A DNA stretch of 6,387 nucleotides from Tannerella sp. (GCA_031275525.1 JAISOP010000210.1:1-6387), one strand, 5' to 3'; shown: positions 1 to 6,227, numbered from the stretch's first letter. Notes: generated by a model not told the origin, from the letters alone. Numbers and translations are program-made.

Positions 1-244
1 GCAGGATGACCTCGTCGCCGGGCTGTACGTTCAGCGCTTGCAGGGCCAGGCGGATCGCGTCGGTACCGTTGCCGCAGGGAACGACGTGCGGCACGTCCAG
101 CCGGTCGGCCAGGTGCGAACAGAACGTCCCCACCTGCGGGCCGTTGATAAACCGGCCGCCGGCCATGACTTCGCTCACGGCGGCGTCAATCTCCGCTTTC
201 AACCGCCGGTACTGATTCTGCAAATCAATCATTTGAATATTCAT
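1..244 (-). CDS. DegT/DnrJ/EryC1/StrS-family sugar aminotransferase, N-terminal fragment
   Basis: Only the first 81 codons lie in the window; the gene runs off the left edge, and family members are usually about 360-400 residues. Residues 1-12 read MNIQMIDLQNQY, followed by GRFINGPQV at 30-38, CGNGTDAIRLAL at 57-68 and GDEVI at 76-80. This is the standard N-terminal pattern of PLP-dependent aminotransferases acting on nucleotide-linked keto-sugars; GNGTDA corresponds to the cofactor-phosphate-binding turn of the family. The catalytic lysine would lie in the missing part. Known family members make amino sugars for O-antigen, capsule or glycoprotein glycans in the cytoplasm; the exact substrate cannot be read from this fragment. 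I chose ATG at 244-242; an in-frame ATG at 232-230 (MIDLQNQY) is an alternative. The gene is co-directional with the restriction gene upstream, 57 bases away, with no convincing terminator or promoter between them. Its GC-rich composition resembles metG rather than the restriction genes. Confidence 0.93.
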   Translation of the reverse strand, partial: MNIQMIDLQNQYRRLKAEIDAAVSEVMAGGRFINGPQVGTFCSHLADRLDVPHVVPCGNGTDAIRLALQALNVQPGDEVIL

Positions 245-301
245 ATTGTTTCGCTTTAACTAGGATTGTAAGGCTCTTCGAGCGTACGGTTTCTTTTAGT
301 C

Positions 302-913
302 TTACGGCTCAATGCCGATCATCACAAGAGGAACTGCCGGTATGCCCCGGCCCTGTCTCACCACATTATATAATTCTCCTTCGTAATAGGAAATCCCCGA
401 ACTCATTTGTTCCTGCATTTTTTTTACAGGTAATATTTCAATGCCCACATCAATGCGATCGCCGATATAAAAGGCTAAATGTTTCACAAAAAGGTCGTAG
501 GCAACAAAGGAATATTTGCCGAACTGAACCTCGACAGCCACCCGATCCTTTACGAAGTCAGTTTGATTGTAGCTCCTTATAGCTGTTTCACCCTGTGCCT
601 CAATTTCCTGTTTCTGCATATCCGGCGGCAGGGTCAATGTCTTTCTTATTAATTTTTCATCCCCCGTTACCCAATAACTTATCCTGCTTTCTTCCCAGTG
701 ATATTCCGTCAATTCTTTTTTGAACGATTTATTCATTTCAACAGGGCTATAAAGCAAAGTCACCTTCTTTGGTTTTTCCTTCGATATTTTTGTCTTGCAT
801 TTTTCGGCATCCACGGTTTGTATTACATGCTCAATCTCATTCCATAATTCGGGTTTATGAACTAATAAGTATTCGAGACCGTTTAAGTGTGAATATTTCT
901 CTACTATTTTCAT
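302..913 (-). CDS. Type II restriction endonuclease, BstYI/BglII family (predicted RGATCY)
   Basis: The protein has 203 residues, the same length as BstYI as I remember it, and follows it nearly end to end: opening MKIVEKYSHLNGLEYL, central SYNQTDFVKDRVAVEVQF (114-131), then MSSGISYYEGELYNVVRQG (170-188) and a C-terminus in IGIEP. Aligning TDFVKDRVAVEVQF to BglII (TDIDFGKRDTLVEVQF) puts the BglII catalytic residues D84, E93 and Q95 on D119, E128 and Q130 here, so the PD-(D/E)xK-type centre with Gln in the last position is complete. BstYI cuts RGATCY and BglII cuts AGATCT, leaving GATC overhangs. Residues K133 and S172, which I recall as influencing RGATCY versus AGATCT preference in BstYI, are both present. 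The ATG overlaps the TGA of the methyltransferase (ATGA), implying translational coupling. The stop is TAA. Composition is A/T-richer than flanking housekeeping genes, consistent with transfer. I am sure of the family; exact specificity is inferred. Confidence 0.93.
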   Translation of the reverse strand: MKIVEKYSHLNGLEYLLVHKPELWNEIEHVIQTVDAEKCKTKISKEKPKKVTLLYSPVEMNKSFKKELTEYHWEESRISYWVTGDEKLIRKTLTLPPDMQKQEIEAQGETAIRSYNQTDFVKDRVAVEVQFGKYSFVAYDLFVKHLAFYIGDRIDVGIEILPVKKMQEQMSSGISYYEGELYNVVRQGRGIPAVPLVMIGIEP

Positions 914-1854
914 TTCGCTATTCCGTGTACCGGAGTGTTATCAAATAATGTGGGCTGCTTCGTATCCGTTGCTTTTTTGGATTCATATTCCAAATTCATC
1001 TTCGGATTTTGAGGATCATAGATAGGTTTGTTCATGGGACGGGTTTTTAATCTTCCCTCCATGGCCAGTTGGGTTCTTTCCACAGCGATGGAATAATAGG
1101 CTTCCAGTATTTCGCACCCCATTCCCCGGCGTCCGTTTTTGACGGCAGCCGCCGATGTTGACCCGACTCCCAAAAAGGGATCAAAGACCAGGTCATTTTC
1201 ATTTGTCAATGAAAGAATCAATCTTTCAACCAGTTCTATCGGGAATTGACACGGGTGTATGGTTTTTTCCACGTGGTTGTTTTTTACGTTCGGGATATCC
1301 CATATATCACTCGGATTCTTTCCCAACGGGTTACAGGAAAATTCGCCTGCTTTCGGCCCCTTGAAATACCGTTTCCCGGGATATTTTTGAGGTACTCTTA
1401 CGGCATCCAGGTTAAACGTATAATCGTCACTTTTGGTAAACCATAAAATGGTTTCATATCTTCCGGAAAATCGTTTCGAGGCGTGCAAACCATGACCGAA
1501 TTGCCAGATAATCCGGTTCCGCAATTTCAGGTCATGTTTTCGGAAAACAGGGTATAATAAAATGTCCAACGGGACTATTTCGGAATTTTCAACGAAATTC
1601 CCGACTTGCCAACATATACTTCCGTCGTCGGCCAGTACACGAACACATTCGTCGATGATTTGTTCCTGTTTATCGTAATATTCTTTCAGGCTCGATTTTT
1701 GCTCGTATTTCTTCCCGATATTATAGGGGGGTGAAGTAACAACTAATTTAACCGATTGGTCCGGTACGGTTTTTACGAAATCATAACAAGAACCGTTATT
1801 GATAATCGCGCTTTTTCTATCCGAATACGCGCTTGCTATTTTAGCCATTCCCAT
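910..1854 (-). CDS. Beta-class DNA methyltransferase (probable m4C), partner of the BstYI-like enzyme
   Basis: The 314-residue protein is an S-adenosylmethionine-dependent amino-methyltransferase of the N4/N6 type. Motifs occur in beta-class order: catalytic motif IV TSPPYN at 40-45, motif VIII-like RYETILWF at 132-139, a variable target-recognition region around 140-195, motif X HPCQFPIELVERLIL at 200-214 and SAM-binding motif I DPFLGVGST at 225-233. SPPY favours N4-cytosine methylation, as in M.BglII, but some N6-adenine enzymes also carry SPPY, so the modified base is inferred. Its likely job is to methylate the same sequence cut by the downstream nuclease and protect the host. It precedes the nuclease and overlaps it by four bases, so the protective enzyme is translated first. 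I chose ATG at 1854-1852; an in-frame ATG at 1848-1846 (MAKIAS) is equally possible, and the upstream AAGGGAA lies rather far from either. The gene starts 43 bases after the metG stop. No control-protein gene is present. Confidence 0.93.
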   Translation of the reverse strand: MGMAKIASAYSDRKSAIINNGSCYDFVKTVPDQSVKLVVTSPPYNIGKKYEQKSSLKEYYDKQEQIIDECVRVLADDGSICWQVGNFVENSEIVPLDILLYPVFRKHDLKLRNRIIWQFGHGLHASKRFSGRYETILWFTKSDDYTFNLDAVRVPQKYPGKRYFKGPKAGEFSCNPLGKNPSDIWDIPNVKNNHVEKTIHPCQFPIELVERLILSLTNENDLVFDPFLGVGSTSAAAVKNGRRGMGCEILEAYYSIAVERTQLAMEGRLKTRPMNKPIYDPQNPKMNLEYESKKATDTKQPTLFDNTPVHGIAK

Positions 1855-1874
1855 TGTTTTTCTTAGTTCCCTTG

Positions 1875-1882
1875 CAAAGGCA
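1875..1882 (-). promoter_or_regulatory. Possible -7 box for the restriction-modification operon
   Basis: On the minus strand this reads TGCCTTTG, seven of eight positions of the Bacteroidota -7 consensus TAnnTTTG. It sits 20 bases before the methyltransferase ATG, in the 43-base gap after metG, and partly coincides with a small palindrome (CCTTGCAAAGG on the plus strand, 1870-1880). No convincing -33 TTTG is seen at the usual distance, so read-through from metG is an equally good explanation. Confidence 0.3.
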
Positions 1883-1897
1883 GGACACCGGAAGACA

Positions 1898-3943
1898 CTA
1901 TTTCACTTCGCTGCCCGGGCTTACCATCCTTTCGGGTGTGAGGACGACCGTTTTCCCCTCCGCATCCTCCGCCGTGAGAATCATTCCTTCGGAAACAATG
2001 CCCTTCAATTGACGGGGCGCCAGGTTGGCAACAAAACAGACCTGTTTGCCCGTCAACTCTTCCGGCGCATAATGTTCGGCCAGGCCGGAGACGACCGTAC
2101 GCCCACCCAGCCCGTCGTCAATCCTGCACCGCAGCAGCCTGTCCGCCCCGGGCACTTTCGTACATTCCAGCACGGCGCCCACGCGGATGTCCAACTTCGT
2201 GAAGTCTTCGAAAGCCACCGTTTCGCGCACCGGACGCGCATGGACGACAGCGGCGCCTTTATTGTCCTTTTTCGTGTCCTGCAACTTTCGTACCTGCTTT
2301 TCGATCGCTTCGTCGCTGATTTTTTCAAAGAGCAGTTCCGCCCGTCCAAGCCGGTGGCCGGCTTCCAGCAAGTCGGCCCTCCCCAGACGGTTCCAACTCA
2401 GGCGTTCGATGTTCAACATGCCGTTCAGCCGTTTCATGCCGAAGGGCAGGAAAGGCTCGAAAGCAATGGAGAGGTTGGCCGTGATTTGCAGCGCCACGTA
2501 GAGGATGGTCGCAACGCGCGGCCTGTCCGTCCCGGCCCGTTTCCACGGTTCGGTATCCGCCAGGTATTTGTTGCCGATACGCGCCAGGTTCATCGCCTCC
2601 TTTTGGGCGTCGCGGAAATGATACGTATCCAGCAGCTGCTCCAGCCGGGTCTTTACCTCCCCGACCTCCGCCAGCGTCCGGCGATCGTATTCGGTCAGCT
2701 CGCTGCAGGCAGGCACCCGGTTCTCAAAATAGTTGGCGGTCAGTACCAGCGCACGGTTGACGAAATTACCCAGGATGGCCACCAGTTCGTTGTTGTTGCG
2801 TGCCTGAAAATCTTTCCAGGTAAAGTCGCTGTCTTTCGTTTCGGGGGCGTTGGCCGTCAACACGTAGCGGAGGATGTCCTGCTTGCCGGGAAAATCTTCG
2901 AGGTATTCGTGCAGCCACACCGCCCAGTTGCGCGAGGTAGAAATCTTGTCGTTTTCGAGGTTCAGAAATTCGTTGGCCGGCACGTTTTCGGGCAGGATAT
3001 ACGATCCTTCGGCCCGGAGCATGGCGGGGAAGACGATGCAATGGAAGACGATGTTGTCTTTTCCGATGAAATGAACGATCCGGGTTTCGGGGTCTTTCCA
3101 CCATTTTTCCCAGCTGTCGGGCAGGAGTTCCCGCGTGTTCGAGATGTAGCCGATCGGCGCGTCGAACCATACGTACAGCACCTTGCCCTCGGCGCCGTCG
3201 ATCGGCACCGGGATGCCCCAGTCCAGGTCGCGACTGACGGCACGCGGCTGCAAGCCCATATCCAGCCAGCTTTTGCACTGTCCGTAGACGTTCGGCTTCC
3301 ACTCCGTATGCTCTTCCAGAATCCAGCGGCGCAGAAACGGCTCATACCTGTCCAGCGGCAGGTACCAGTGCCGGGTCTCGCGCATCGCCGGTGCGCTCCC
3401 GCTAATCACGGACCGGGGATTGAGCAGGTCGGTCGGACTCAGGGACGTGCCGCAGGCTTCGCACTGGTCGCCATACGCGCGTTCGTTTCCGCAGTGCGGG
3501 CACGTTCCCGTGATATAGCGGTCGGCGAGGAACTGCTGCGCTTCCCCGTCGTAATACTGTTCGCTTGTCTTTTCGACAAAGACGCCTTTTTCGTAGAGCG
3601 TGCGGAAAAAGTCCGATGCGGTACGGTGATGGATGTCCGAAGTGGTACGCGAATAAATGTCAAACGTGATTCCGAAATCTTCAAACGATTTCCGGATCAT
3701 CGCGTGGTAGCGGTTGACGACCTCCTGCGGCGTCACGCCTTCCTTTTTGGCCCGCAGGGTGATCGGGACGCCGTGTTCGTCGGAGCCGCCGATCAGCAGT
3801 ACCTCTTCCCCCTTCAGCCTCAAATAGCGTGCGTAAATATCGGCCGGCACGTAAACCCCTGCCAGGTGGCCGATGTGTACCGGCCCGTTGGCATAGGGCA
3901 GCGCCGTAGTAATCAGTGTTCTTTTAAAATGCTGCGTTTCCAT
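1898..3943 (-). CDS. metG: Methionyl-tRNA synthetase
   Basis: This cytoplasmic class I aminoacyl-tRNA synthetase charges tRNA(Met) with methionine for initiation and elongation. The 681-residue length is normal for the MetG form with a C-terminal extension. Visible parts in order are: Rossmann fold with the HIGH motif at 23-26 (YANGPVHIGHLAG, 17-29); connective domain with a zinc knuckle C148-P-H-C151 and C161-E-A-C164; second half of the active site with IGKDNIVFH (293-301); signature loop KISTS at 333-337, a variant of KMSKS that I associate with Bacteroidota MetG; an alpha-helical anticodon-binding domain from about 360 to 540; and a C-terminal Trbp111/EMAPII-type OB-fold tRNA-binding domain from about 577 (EDFTKLDIRVG, 579-589) to the end. 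The start ATG at 3943-3941 gives METQHFKRTLITTALPYANG, matching the expected N-terminus. The stop is TAG. It lies 68 bases downstream of the helicase, same strand, and its GC-rich composition resembles the helicase's. The gene appears intact. Confidence 0.98.
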   Translation of the reverse strand: METQHFKRTLITTALPYANGPVHIGHLAGVYVPADIYARYLRLKGEEVLLIGGSDEHGVPITLRAKKEGVTPQEVVNRYHAMIRKSFEDFGITFDIYSRTTSDIHHRTASDFFRTLYEKGVFVEKTSEQYYDGEAQQFLADRYITGTCPHCGNERAYGDQCEACGTSLSPTDLLNPRSVISGSAPAMRETRHWYLPLDRYEPFLRRWILEEHTEWKPNVYGQCKSWLDMGLQPRAVSRDLDWGIPVPIDGAEGKVLYVWFDAPIGYISNTRELLPDSWEKWWKDPETRIVHFIGKDNIVFHCIVFPAMLRAEGSYILPENVPANEFLNLENDKISTSRNWAVWLHEYLEDFPGKQDILRYVLTANAPETKDSDFTWKDFQARNNNELVAILGNFVNRALVLTANYFENRVPACSELTEYDRRTLAEVGEVKTRLEQLLDTYHFRDAQKEAMNLARIGNKYLADTEPWKRAGTDRPRVATILYVALQITANLSIAFEPFLPFGMKRLNGMLNIERLSWNRLGRADLLEAGHRLGRAELLFEKISDEAIEKQVRKLQDTKKDNKGAAVVHARPVRETVAFEDFTKLDIRVGAVLECTKVPGADRLLRCRIDDGLGGRTVVSGLAEHYAPEELTGKQVCFVANLAPRQLKGIVSEGMILTAEDAEGKTVVLTPERMVSPGSEVK

Positions 3944-3966
3944 TTCCTTATTTTATTTGTGAACGG

Positions 3967-3974
3967 CAAAGTAC
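3967..3974 (-). promoter_or_regulatory. Possible weak promoter element upstream of metG
   Basis: The minus strand reads GTACTTTG here, 23 bases before the metG ATG. It resembles the Bacteroidota -7 box but with one base fewer between TA and TTTG, and no -33 TTTG is evident. The 68-base helicase-metG gap is long enough for a promoter, and the leader just before the ATG is A/T-rich (AAATAAAATAAGGAA). Co-transcription from the helicase promoter is the alternative. Confidence 0.25.
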
Positions 3975-4011
3975 GAAAGAGAGTTTTCGGGCATCCGCAT
4001 AGCCGGAGACT

Positions 4012-5772
4012 TTATACGAAAGCCTTCCGCTTTTTGTGGGTGGGGCGTTCCTGTGACGCCGGGGAATTTCGCCGCCAGGGTTTCCCGCCGTCACCTTCCC
4101 GGCGGTTGAAACCTTTTCCCCTCCGGTCTCCTTTTCCATCCTGCACAGGCTCGACCGAGATGGCGCGTCCGTCAACTTCGTACTTGTTCATCAAATCCAT
4201 GATGCGCTGGGCAGCGCTTTTCTCCACTTCAAAAAACGAATGTGTGTCGCACAGGTCGATCCGTCCGATTTGCACCTTGCCCGGGACGCAACGGTTGATC
4301 AGTTCCATCAGTTGGTTCGGATACAGCCCGTCCGCTTTCCCGAAGTTCAGGGAGAAACGTTTGTATCCATCCTCGGCCTTCTTGCCCCGCGGATGGCGGT
4401 CGCTGCCGCGTTCCTGCCGGTTTTCCCGCGTCGGGGCCGTTTCGCGGACGACTTCAATTTCGTCCGCGTCGCGGTAGTAGTCAATCATCCGGTTGAACTC
4501 CAGCGAAATCAGCCGCTTGATAATGTCTTCCTTTTCGAGCCATTCCAGCTTGCGGAAAACAGACGGCATTAGCGAGGCAATTTCCTTTTCGTTGACCTCG
4601 ACTTTCTCTATCTGGTCAACGAGGTTGAACAACTGCTTTTCGCAGATGGCCTTGCCGGTCGGGAGCACACCCTGTTCAAAGGTCTTGCGGATGATTTTGG
4701 AGATGTTGCGCAGTTTGCCCTTTTCCTTGATGTGGCAAATGGCAATGGAAATGCCGGTCTTGCCTGCTCGTGCGGTGCGCCCGCTACGGTGCGTGTAGGA
4801 CTCGATTTCGTCGGGCAAACCGTAATGGAAGATGTGCGTCAGGTCGTCCACGTCCAGCCCGCGTGCCGCCACGTCGGTAGCGACCAGGAGTTGCAGGTTG
4901 CGGACGCGGAACTTCTGCATCACATAGTCGCGTTGCGCCTGGCTAAGCTCGCCGTGCAGCGAATCGGCGTTGTAACCGTCCTGGATCAGTTTGTCGGCAA
5001 TCTCCTGCGTCTCCTTGCGGGTGCGGCAAAAGATGATGCCGTACACGTTCGGGTAATAGTCCACGAGCCGCTTGAGGGCAAGGTATTTGTCGCGGGCATG
5101 CACCATATAATAAATGTGGCGGATATTTTCGTTGCCTTCGTTTTTGTTTCCGATAACGATTTCCTGTGGGTCGTGCATGTACTGTTTCGTGATGCGGGCA
5201 ATTTCCTGGGGCATGGTGGCCGAAAAGAGCAGCATGTTGCGCGAGGGCGGCACTTCGGCCAGGATGGCGTTGAGGCTGTCGGAGAAGCCCATGTTCAGCA
5301 TCTCGTCGGCTTCGTCGAGGATGACGCTTTTAATGGCGCTCAGGTCAACGGTTTTGCGGTTCATCAGGTCGAGCAGCCGTCCGGGCGTGGCCACGACCAC
5401 GTGCACGCCCTTGCGGAGCGTCTTGATTTGGCTCTCGATGCTCGAGCCGCCGTAAACGGGCAGAACTTTCAGGCTGTCCATGTACTTGGAATAGTCGTTC
5501 AGGTCGCCGGCGATTTGCAGGCAGAGTTCGCGCGTGGGACAGAGTACCAGCGCCTGCGGATCGTTTTGTGCCTGATTGATTTTCTGCAAGATGGGCAGTC
5601 CGTAGGCTGCCGTTTTACCCGTCCCCGTCTGGGCCAGGGCAATCACGTCGTTGTCGTTTCCCAGTAGCAGAGGAATCACTTCTTCCTGTACCGGCATGGG
5701 GACTTCGTAACCCATTTCACGGATTGCCCGCAAGAGAGGCGTGGCAATACCCAATTCTTCAAATGTCTTCAA
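4012..5772 (-). CDS. deaD: DEAD-box ATP-dependent RNA helicase, DeaD/CsdA type
   Basis: The 586-residue cytoplasmic RNA helicase unwinds short RNA duplexes using ATP; relatives act in ribosome assembly, cold adaptation and mRNA turnover. Helicase motifs are complete: Q motif with Q29 (PMPVQEEVIP), motif I AQTGTGKT (47-54), Ia PTREL (79-83), GG (108-109), Ib TPGR (129-132), motif II DEAD (153-156), motif III SAT (184-186), motif IV IIFCRT (246-251), motif V ATDVAARGLDV (298-308) and motif VI HRSGRTARAG (328-337). A DbpA-type RNA-binding domain spans about 469-542, followed by a basic Gly/Arg/Lys-rich tail (543-586) of the kind that binds RNA non-specifically. The start codon is TTG at 5772-5770: the reading frame meets a stop at 5790-5788 with no ATG between, and the next residues (KTFEELG) are the conserved N-terminus of Bacteroidota homologues. 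The first internal ATG is codon 20, too far in. The deaD symbol is by domain content; a csdA- or dbpA-like role cannot be separated from sequence alone. Confidence 0.95.
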   Translation of the reverse strand: MKTFEELGIATPLLRAIREMGYEVPMPVQEEVIPLLLGNDNDVIALAQTGTGKTAAYGLPILQKINQAQNDPQALVLCPTRELCLQIAGDLNDYSKYMDSLKVLPVYGGSSIESQIKTLRKGVHVVVATPGRLLDLMNRKTVDLSAIKSVILDEADEMLNMGFSDSLNAILAEVPPSRNMLLFSATMPQEIARITKQYMHDPQEIVIGNKNEGNENIRHIYYMVHARDKYLALKRLVDYYPNVYGIIFCRTRKETQEIADKLIQDGYNADSLHGELSQAQRDYVMQKFRVRNLQLLVATDVAARGLDVDDLTHIFHYGLPDEIESYTHRSGRTARAGKTGISIAICHIKEKGKLRNISKIIRKTFEQGVLPTGKAICEKQLFNLVDQIEKVEVNEKEIASLMPSVFRKLEWLEKEDIIKRLISLEFNRMIDYYRDADEIEVVRETAPTRENRQERGSDRHPRGKKAEDGYKRFSLNFGKADGLYPNQLMELINRCVPGKVQIGRIDLCDTHSFFEVEKSAAQRIMDLMNKYEVDGRAISVEPVQDGKGDRRGKGFNRREGDGGKPWRRNSPASQERPTHKKRKAFV

Positions 5773-5806
5773 AACAAAATTTATTTTTTAATGAGATAAG
5801 CGGCTG

Positions 5807-5814
5807 CAAAGATA
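5807..5814 (-). promoter_or_regulatory. Promoter -7 box for the helicase gene
   Basis: The minus strand reads TATCTTTG, an exact match to the Bacteroidota -7 consensus TAnnTTTG. Transcription would begin about 5800, giving a leader of roughly 28 A/T-rich bases before the TTG start and no Shine-Dalgarno site, as is common in this phylum. The -33 region is poor: a TTTC lies somewhat too close and no TTTG is present. No long cold-shock-type leader is visible. Confidence 0.6.
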
Positions 5815-5841
5815 CATAATTAATTTGGAAACACTTGCATT

Positions 5842-5880
5842 CGCAGTGGAAGGGGTTCACTTCTCCATTCCCCCACTGCG
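5842..5880. repeat. Bulged inverted repeat upstream of the helicase promoter
   Basis: CGCAGTGG at 5842-5849 is the exact reverse complement of CCACTGCG at 5873-5880. Inside, after an AA bulge, GGG within 5852-5855 can pair with CCC at 5870-5872, leaving a loop of about 15 bases. Neither strand has a T-run directly after the stem, so it is not a clear terminator. It lies about 28 bases upstream of the -7 box, so it could be an operator or a remnant transcript end from a gene to the right. Confidence 0.5.
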
Positions 5881-5933
5881 GCCTGCGGATGAAGAGGTTT
5901 TTCAATTTCTCAAACCGCTCTGTATCAGACCGT

Positions 5934-6040
5934 CATTAGGGAAGCCGACTTCCATGCATTAGGGAAGCCGACTTCCATGCATTAGGGAAGTCGGCTTCCA
6001 TGCATCAGGGAAGCCGGCTGTCCCTGGAAGGCGGCTTCCC
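5934..6040. repeat. Tandem array of 23-bp palindromic units
   Basis: Three full 23-bp units lie head to tail at 5934-5956, 5957-5979 and 5980-6002. Each starts CATTAGG and ends TTCCATG. Units 1 and 2 are identical. In unit 3 the 14-base core is GGAAGTCGGCTTCC, the exact reverse complement of the GGAAGCCGACTTCC core in units 1 and 2. Units 2 and 3 can therefore form a perfect 14-bp stem (5963-5976 with 5986-5999) over a 9-base loop, and each unit can form its own GGAAG/CTTCC mini-hairpin. A fourth, diverged unit starts at 6003 (CATCAGGGAAGCCGGCT) and continues into another hairpin, GGGAAGCCG (6008-6016) with CGGCTTCCC (6032-6040). No T-run follows. Candidate roles are a REP-like element, a protein-binding array or a strong transcript-end structure; copy number may vary between strains. 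Confidence 0.85.
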
Positions 6041-6074
6041 GATTCATTCTTTTGACTGGAATAGAGGATCATGG

Positions 6075-6098
6075 GAGGCGCAAAATGCATGGCGCCTC
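6075..6098. repeat. Inverted repeat GAGGCGC/GCGCCTC
   Basis: GAGGCGC at 6075-6081 and GCGCCTC at 6092-6098 form a perfect 7-bp stem around a 10-base loop that contains ATGCAT. That hexamer also occurs at the unit junctions of the neighbouring 23-bp array. The plus strand continues A-rich, not T-rich, so a rightward terminator is unlikely. Confidence 0.5.
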
Positions 6099-6131
6099 AA
6101 AGAAAGAAGGGGGTGTGTCAAAAGTCCTCCC

Positions 6132-6151
6132 CGCCGAAAAGGCCCGGCGGC
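6132..6151. repeat. GC-rich inverted repeat CCGCCG/CGGCGG
   Basis: CCGCCG at 6132-6137 pairs perfectly with CGGCGG at 6146-6151 over an 8-base loop (AAAAGGCC). It is one of several stems packed between 6075 and 6251, and alone could be chance in GC-rich DNA. Confidence 0.35.
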
Positions 6152-6189
6152 CTCGTGCGGTGAGCCGTTAAACAGTGAGGGCGGCGCAA

Positions 6190-6227
6190 AAATCTATGTT
6201 GTTTGAGCGTAGCGAGTTCATAGATTT
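6190..6227. repeat. Inverted repeat with 9-bp arms AAATCTATG/CATAGATTT
   Basis: AAATCTATG at 6190-6198 is the exact reverse complement of CATAGATTT at 6219-6227, with a 20-base loop carrying GAGCGTAGCGAG. GGCGC just outside on the left (6183-6187) can pair with GCGCC further right (6239-6243), and GTGAGG (6176-6181) with CCTCAC (6269-6274), suggesting nested pairing. The pattern reminds me of palindromic intergenic repeats in Bacteroidales genomes; that is recollection, not a search result. Confidence 0.6.

Noticed and set aside
273..283. Hairpin GCTC-TTC-GAGC after the nuclease gene as a terminator
   Set aside because: The stem has only 4 bp and no following T-run on the minus strand; it is too weak to call.
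245..301. Flanking direct repeat marking insertion of the restriction island
   Set aside because: Comparison with 1855-1897 gave only loose similarity (TTGTAAGGCT against TTGCAAAGGCA), which is not enough for a target-site duplication.
1799..4477. Very long plus-strand open frame (892 codons) opposite metG
   Set aside because: It lies antisense to the unmistakable metG and helicase 3' end, begins at a TTG inside the methyltransferase gene, and has no recognisable domain. It is a by-product of GC-rich codon usage on the other strand.
4732..5667. Plus-strand open frame (311 codons) opposite the helicase
   Set aside because: It is antisense to the helicase core motifs, is low in recognisable protein features, and is explained by third-position GC bias of the real gene.
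5934..6002. CRISPR array
   Set aside because: The 23-bp units are directly adjacent with no spacers, and no cas gene is present.
6110..6126. Possible insertion-sequence end (GGGTGTGTCAAAAGTC)
   Set aside because: It resembles some IS termini, but I found no matching inverted end, no transposase and no target duplication in the window.
6000..6206. Short plus-strand open frame (68 codons)
   Set aside because: It begins inside the 23-bp tandem array and crosses several hairpins; no domain or leader supports it.
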